From an uncultured Candidatus Melainabacteria bacterium (GTDB lineage: Bacteria > Cyanobacteriota > Vampirovibrionia > Gastranaerophilales > Gastranaerophilaceae): DNA of 64,000 bases. The notes beneath the pieces are model-generated. The model was not told the origin of the DNA. It made no database searches and saw nothing but the letters and a program-made list of their open reading frames with translations. Position 1 is the first letter of the stretch. The number at the start of each line of letters is the position of its first letter. Below, piece by piece: positions 60,179-64,000 of this stretch. The DNA lies in contig CAKVGS010000008.1 in assembly GCA_934747335.1 (NCBI GenBank), forward strand, positions 1-64,000, given 5' to 3'. The position numbers were made by a program, and so were the translations under genes.

Positions 60179-61709
60179 TCACAACCTCCACGACTTTTCT
60201 AACTTCTTCATCTGTTAAAACCGGCGAAATTGGCAAGCTTAAAATCGTTCTATGAATTTCTTCACTAATTGGAAAACTTAAATCTGCCCATTCTTTGTAA
60301 GCACCTTGTTTGTGCGGAGGAGTCGGATAATGAATTAAAGTCTGTATGCCATTTTCCTCCAAATACTTTTGCAAATCGTCTCTATTTTCACATCTGATAG
60401 CAAAAATATGCCAAACATGTGCTATTTCATCATAAATTTTTGGTAAAATTATTTTTGGATTAGTAATATTTTCTCGATAATATTTTGAAATTTCTCGACG
60501 TCTTGTATTGTCTTTGTCCAAATGCTCTAATTTTATATCCAAAACAGCTGCCTGAATTTCATCAAGACGCGAATTTACACCTTTAAAAATATGATGATAT
60601 TTTCTGTCACTTCCATAATTTGCAATCGCTTTTACTTTTTTATATAGTTCTTCATCATTGGTTGTAATCGCGCCACCATCACCAAGACATCCCAAATTTT
60701 TTCCGGGATAAAAAGAAAATGCAGATGCATCGCCCAAATTTCCAACGCGACGCCCATCTGCCCCACTTGCGGGGGAAGTGTCCGAAGGACGAAGGGGGGT
60801 ATTACCTGCTATATTTCCTAATTCTTCCTTCAATATCCTAATACAACCGTCCCAATTCTTGTCGATTTCATTATTCCAAAATCTTATTATTCTAAAATTT
60901 TCTTTTTCTAAATAAAAAGTTCTTTGAATATCTGTATCAGAATTACAATGCTGTCCGCCATCAATTTCTATTATTAAACGTTTTTCTAAACAAGCAAAAT
61001 CTGCAATATATTTGTTATCAATGGCAACTTGTCTTCTGAATTTTACTCCAAGTTGTTCTCTGCGGATATATTGCCATAGCTTAACTTCTTGAGGAGTCAT
61101 TTCTTTGCGCATTTGTCTTGCAAATTCTTTCATGTATGGTGCGTAATACCTGTGATTCACCCCCCTACCCCCTTCGGGTACTTCCCCCGCAAGGGGTGCA
61201 GATGCTGTACAACCATATATTGCGCCATGAGCTTGCGCCGAATCTTCTATAACTTTTAAATCATATTTTTTTGCTAACGCCCAAATTTTGTCCATTTCAA
61301 CCGCCTGACCGTATAAATGAACGACAATAATAGCTTTTGTTTTATCAGTAATTTTTTCTTCTATCAAATCCGGATTTATGTTATACGTATCCAAAGATGG
61401 TTCTACAAGCACCGGGGTACAACCATTTTCAGAAACAGCAAGAATCGTTGCAATATATGTGTTAGAAGGTACAATAATTTCATCTCCCGCACCAAACCCA
61501 TAAGCACGAATAATCAGATTTATTGCATCTAAACCATTTGCCACACCAACACAGTATTTGCATCCGCAAAACTTAGCAAAATTTTTCGCAAATCTTTCAT
61601 TTTCTTCGCCTTGCAAATACCACCCCTTGTCAAGAATAGTTTTTATTCTACTATCAATCTCAACTCTAAATCTGTTATTTATTTTTTCTAAATCTAAAAA
61701 TTTAATCAT
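60168..61709 (-). CDS. DegT/DnrJ/EryC1 sugar aminotransferase interrupted in frame by a DUF559 domain
   Basis: 513 residues from the ATG at 61709, whose start overlaps the upstream gene by 8 bp. The host enzyme is a PLP-dependent nucleotide-sugar aminotransferase: FLDLEKINNRF, VGVANGLDAINLIIRAYG, EIIVPSNTYIAT, EDSAQAHGAIYG, then after the insert GNLGDASAFSFYPGKNLGCLGDGGA with the PLP Lys (about residue 336). Removing ~150 inserted residues (about 169-318) leaves ~363, the usual family length. The insert carries an endonuclease-like domain and ends in inverted repeats. Whether the enzyme still folds is unknown; the reading frame is intact throughout. Confidence 0.92.
   Translation of the reverse strand: MIKFLDLEKINNRFRVEIDSRIKTILDKGWYLQGEENERFAKNFAKFCGCKYCVGVANGLDAINLIIRAYGFGAGDEIIVPSNTYIATILAVSENGCTPVLVEPSLDTYNINPDLIEEKITDKTKAIIVVHLYGQAVEMDKIWALAKKYDLKVIEDSAQAHGAIYGCTASAPLAGEVPEGGRGVNHRYYAPYMKEFARQMRKEMTPQEVKLWQYIRREQLGVKFRRQVAIDNKYIADFACLEKRLIIEIDGGQHCNSDTDIQRTFYLEKENFRIIRFWNNEIDKNWDGCIRILKEELGNIAGNTPLRPSDTSPASGADGRRVGNLGDASAFSFYPGKNLGCLGDGGAITTNDEELYKKVKAIANYGSDRKYHHIFKGVNSRLDEIQAAVLDIKLEHLDKDNTRRREISKYYRENITNPKIILPKIYDEIAHVWHIFAIRCENRDDLQKYLEENGIQTLIHYPTPPHKQGAYKEWADLSFPISEEIHRTILSLPISPVLTDEEVRKVVEVVNEW
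60755..61204 (-). mobile_element. 450-bp in-frame element with 46-bp inverted ends encoding a DUF559 endonuclease-like domain
   Basis: The ends 60755-60800 and 61159-61204 are inverted repeats matching at 39 of 46 positions, starting CATCTGC and containing CTTGCGGGGGAAGT and CCGAAGG. They are GC-rich in an AT-rich genome. Between them lies MKEFARQMRKEMTPQEVKLW ... GVKFRRQVAIDNKYIADFAC ... RLIIEIDGGQH ... RIIRFWNNEI, a full DUF559 (Vsr/PD-(D/E)XK-like) domain with its acidic residues. The 450 bp is exactly 150 codons with no stop. No clear target duplication is seen. Confidence 0.85.
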
Positions 61710-62358
61710 TATTCGTTTCTTTCTTTTTTTCTCTAAATTGATACCAGATAAAATGGTCAAACATTCTGCGTCTTTCTGATATGTTGCTTTTAATTCCATG
61801 TGTATCCAAAAAGTTATCTAAACATTGATGATATTCTTCATATCTCATTTGTTTTCTAAAATTATCAATTTGATTACTTGTAATATTGTGATTGTACATT
61901 GGGAAATAGTCTTTTATCAAAGAATCATAAATAAAATAATTATCATGATTATAAGCAAGTGTATTATGATAACAACAATATTTTGTAGCAAAAGAAAACA
62001 GATTTATTTTGCCGGTATTTGCAATTTCTTTTACTAATGTTAAATCACCATTTTCTACACGAGTATCAAAATCTTTAATGTTTTGTATGTGTTTTGCTAT
62101 ATCGCATACTGATAATTTGCTTTTATAACGATTTAAATTTGTTGAATTTGTAGTGTCAACTAAGCAAACTTTTAAAGCTATTTTATTTATATCATTTGTT
62201 TTTTTAAATTCGTCATTAGAAAAAATATTTTCTATCAGTTCGAGTTCTTTTCCATAATTTGAACTATTTTTAACTTTTTCATGGAATATTTTTAAATTTT
62301 CTAAAGTTAATTTTTCAATTTCTATTTCTGCTTTTATCTTTTTTGTACTTTTTGTCAT
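61702..62358 (-). CDS. Hypothetical protein in polysaccharide cluster
   Basis: 218 residues, Lys/Asn/Glu-rich. The centre INLFSFATKYCCYHN followed by YFIYDSLIKDYFP (about 118-150) resembles a motif I have seen in uncharacterised helical proteins of DNA-glycosylase-like fold, but I cannot assign a family. The C-terminus (RRRMFDHFIWYQFREKKK) is basic. It overlaps the aminotransferase start by 8 bp, so the two are translationally coupled, yet its composition is unlike a sugar enzyme. It may be a passenger gene. Confidence 0.6.
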   Translation of the reverse strand: MTKSTKKIKAEIEIEKLTLENLKIFHEKVKNSSNYGKELELIENIFSNDEFKKTNDINKIALKVCLVDTTNSTNLNRYKSKLSVCDIAKHIQNIKDFDTRVENGDLTLVKEIANTGKINLFSFATKYCCYHNTLAYNHDNYFIYDSLIKDYFPMYNHNITSNQIDNFRKQMRYEEYHQCLDNFLDTHGIKSNISERRRMFDHFIWYQFREKKKETNND

Positions 62359-62383
62359 AAAATTATTCCTTAATATTTAGTAA

Positions 62384-63361
62384 TTATAGTAATTTCACTA
62401 AGAATTTGTAAAATATCCATGAGAACTGTGTTTTTATTTTATCAATAATTCCCAGTTCATTCCATTTTAAAATGTTTTCAATAAAAATATCATTATAATT
62501 TTGTGTAAGATTCAAATATTTACAAAAGTTTGATCCTAATTGTTCTTTTAAGTTTTTTTTATTACAATACAAGTATTTAATTGAAGCATATTGGCGCTTT
62601 GCTATTTGTTTATGAAATGTTTTAGCGGTTATACTTATTAGTTTATAATCTAAAGCGTTAACTAAGCATTGCTCTGTGTAATTTATACTATTCCATAAGC
62701 TATTATCAGTTTGTCTATATATATAGATTGGTTCATCTATATAATATAAATCTCCGAATTGAAGCATATATATCGTTATTGCATTATCATCAAAATTATT
62801 TATATGAAGCAATTCATTAATTTTTTGTTTATCCAGTATGTTTTTAAACATACAAGCTCCTGAATGAGAGTACATGCCTTTAGAAATATATTTTGAGGAA
62901 TTTACAAAACCTTGTGTCATTCTTTGAGGAAAAATTTCTTCAACAGAATTAGTGTGTAAATATTTAAAATTAAACATGCAAATTTCAACATTTTGATGTT
63001 GTTGAAAAATATTTAAAGCTTTTTGTATAAAGGATTTATTGCAATAATAATCATCTCCATCTAAAAATAATATATAAGTCCCTTTTGCGTGTCGTGCTAA
63101 ATTAAGCCTATTTAATGAAGCCCGATTAATAGATTTTGTGTTTTCTTTTCTTTCTAATAAAAAATATTTTATTTTATTAGGATAAAACAGCTGCAATTCT
63201 TTAATTATTTCGGCAGTCCTATCCGTAGAACCATCATCTCCACACAGTATTTCAAAATCACAAGGCATATCAATCGCTAAAATACTATTGATACTTTGTT
63301 TAACAAAATTTTCTTGGTTAAAATATGTTACGCAAAAGCTAATTAATTGTTTATTTTTCAT
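62384..63361 (-). CDS. Family 2 glycosyltransferase
   Basis: 325 residues. SFCVTYFNQENFVKQSINSI, CGDDGSTDRTAEIIKEL (about 40-56) and YILFLDGDDYYCNK (about 93-106, DXD) are the GT-A sugar-nucleotide and metal motifs; SGACMFKN and NNFDDNAI follow in the acceptor part. Its start abuts the pyruvyl-transferase stop with no gap. Expected to add a sugar to a surface glycan; specificity unknown. Confidence 0.9.
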   Translation of the reverse strand: MKNKQLISFCVTYFNQENFVKQSINSILAIDMPCDFEILCGDDGSTDRTAEIIKELQLFYPNKIKYFLLERKENTKSINRASLNRLNLARHAKGTYILFLDGDDYYCNKSFIQKALNIFQQHQNVEICMFNFKYLHTNSVEEIFPQRMTQGFVNSSKYISKGMYSHSGACMFKNILDKQKINELLHINNFDDNAITIYMLQFGDLYYIDEPIYIYRQTDNSLWNSINYTEQCLVNALDYKLISITAKTFHKQIAKRQYASIKYLYCNKKNLKEQLGSNFCKYLNLTQNYNDIFIENILKWNELGIIDKIKTQFSWIFYKFLVKLL

Positions 63362-64000
63362 TTAGGAATCCTCTTTATAAGGGAAAGAGTTTAATAATTT
63401 TTTCTTGATTGTTAAACATTTTGACTGTTCAACCGCATAATTATTTATTATATATTGTGGTAAATCTTTTAACTTTACACTTAAGGAGTTTAGATTTAAG
63501 CATAATGGATTTTCGATATCATATGCAGAATAATAATCTTTAAATTTGTAATCTTTGCCAATAAGTAAGTCAGAAGCAATACTCCACAGATTTGGTATTC
63601 CAAGAGAATCTGCTAATATTAAACCATGTAATGCGCTTGAAACAATCGTTTTACATTCTGCGACTTTTTCGATTATTTTCATAGGAGATGCTTCCATATC
63701 TATGATAACGGCATTGCTACACTTATTTTTTAAATGTTTGTAGATGGGAATATCTAAATTTAAATTGTTTGGAATTAACCCCTCTTCTTCTGGAGTTATA
63801 TTTAGTCTAGGGGAAAAACCATGAATTTCTAAATGATGGGGTATAAAACCGATATCATATTTTTTTTCGTATTTTGAATTGCTTATTAACATTGATGCTA
63901 AAAGTCCAGGGTCGCCTAAAATAGTGTTATCCAAACACTGTTTTGTTATTTTTTCTAAACGATTTTTAGAGTATTTTCCTCTAACAGCATAAACTTCAAC
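63362..64000 (-). CDS. Polysaccharide pyruvyl transferase family protein (5' end outside window)
   Basis: 213 codons seen; the frame is open to the right edge, reading VEVYAVRGKYSKNRL then LDNTILGDPGLLAS, the family's conserved VRG..S and LGDPALL region. Later SSALHGLILADSLGIPNL (about residues 120-137 of the fragment) is the typical SxxHGxIxAxxxGxP motif. Members transfer pyruvate from PEP to sugars as ketals, or are related glycosyltransferases. A TTG at 63934 could look like a start but the homology extends upstream of it. Confidence 0.88.
   Translation of the reverse strand, partial: VEVYAVRGKYSKNRLEKITKQCLDNTILGDPGLLASMLISNSKYEKKYDIGFIPHHLEIHGFSPRLNITPEEEGLIPNNLNLDIPIYKHLKNKCSNAVIIDMEASPMKIIEKVAECKTIVSSALHGLILADSLGIPNLWSIASDLLIGKDYKFKDYYSAYDIENPLCLNLNSLSVKLKDLPQYIINNYAVEQSKCLTIKKKLLNSFPYKEDS

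Noticed and set aside
60755..61204. Intein
   Set aside because: The insert lacks the N-terminal Cys/Ser and C-terminal His-Asn splice motifs, and its domain is DUF559 rather than a HINT fold.
1..64000. tRNA or rRNA genes
   Set aside because: Looked for T-loop-like GTTCGA contexts; the only visible case (near 10981) is the loop of a terminator. No cloverleaf or rRNA sequence was recognised.

Overview
The window is a low-GC, gene-dense bacterial chromosome segment with genes on both strands. The cell looks like a fermentative, flagellated, Gram-negative-type anaerobe. It has pyruvate formate-lyase, rubrerythrin and a flavin-reductase/rubredoxin. It also has an MlaE/MlaF/MlaD lipid-transport set, flagellin plus FliJ, FliK-like and hook/rod genes, LL-diaminopimelate aminotransferase, and glucan enzymes (a GH13 amylase, a glycogen-synthase-like protein and MalQ). 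Together with many small lineage-specific proteins that begin 'MKI..I' and carry an early 'F[KRQE][GAS]' motif, this best fits the non-photosynthetic cyanobacterial sister group (Melainabacteria/Vampirovibrionia, probably Gastranaerophilales). That assignment is inference from gene content, not from a marker gene.

Layout. 1-5.2 kb: a secreted GH13 enzyme (cut by the window edge), two unknowns, flagellin with a sigma-28-type promoter, and a helical unknown. 5.3-13.6 kb: Fic protein, rubrerythrin, YvcK/GlmR, PxpA, Hrb-type flavoprotein, a tandem pair of 23-codon hydrophobic peptides, family-4 UDG, an MDR dehydrogenase, SpoIID-like protein and a DtxR-type regulator. 13.7-25 kb: PdxJ, NifU/NifS with a small unknown between them, MscS, RlmH, MATE pump, acyltransferase, a YtxH/DUF948-like cluster and MurT. 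25-35.4 kb is the accessory-rich part. It holds a modified glycogen-synthase-like protein, a pyruvate formate-lyase split into two genes, a RelE-like toxin/antitoxin pair, a second DtxR regulator with a clear operator, an orphan ParD, and a kinase-like protein. 35.6-50.7 kb is mostly housekeeping: Na/Pi transporter, GatC, PyrG, Pyk, MalQ, TPR proteins, amino-acid symporter, Mla genes and ManC. 50.8-58.4 kb: MtaB, a flagellar trio, GtrA, DapL and a TPR lipoprotein-like protein. 58.4-64 kb: a surface-polysaccharide cluster running off the right edge.

The most interesting structures are five. (1) A 450-bp element with 46-bp terminal inverted repeats carries a DUF559 endonuclease-like domain and sits in frame, without a stop, inside a DegT-family aminotransferase gene. 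(2) A duplicated 307-bp unit encodes tiny membrane peptides whose start codon lies in a conserved hairpin, resembling type I toxin loci. (3) The pyruvate formate-lyase has its glycyl-radical domain as a separate 84-residue protein, and both halves end in Cys-rich tails. (4) A shared N-terminal leader motif occurs on otherwise unrelated proteins. (5) Several families of short hairpin or terminal-inverted-repeat sequences fill the intergenic gaps and in one place truncate genes.

No rRNA, tRNA or CRISPR array was recognised.
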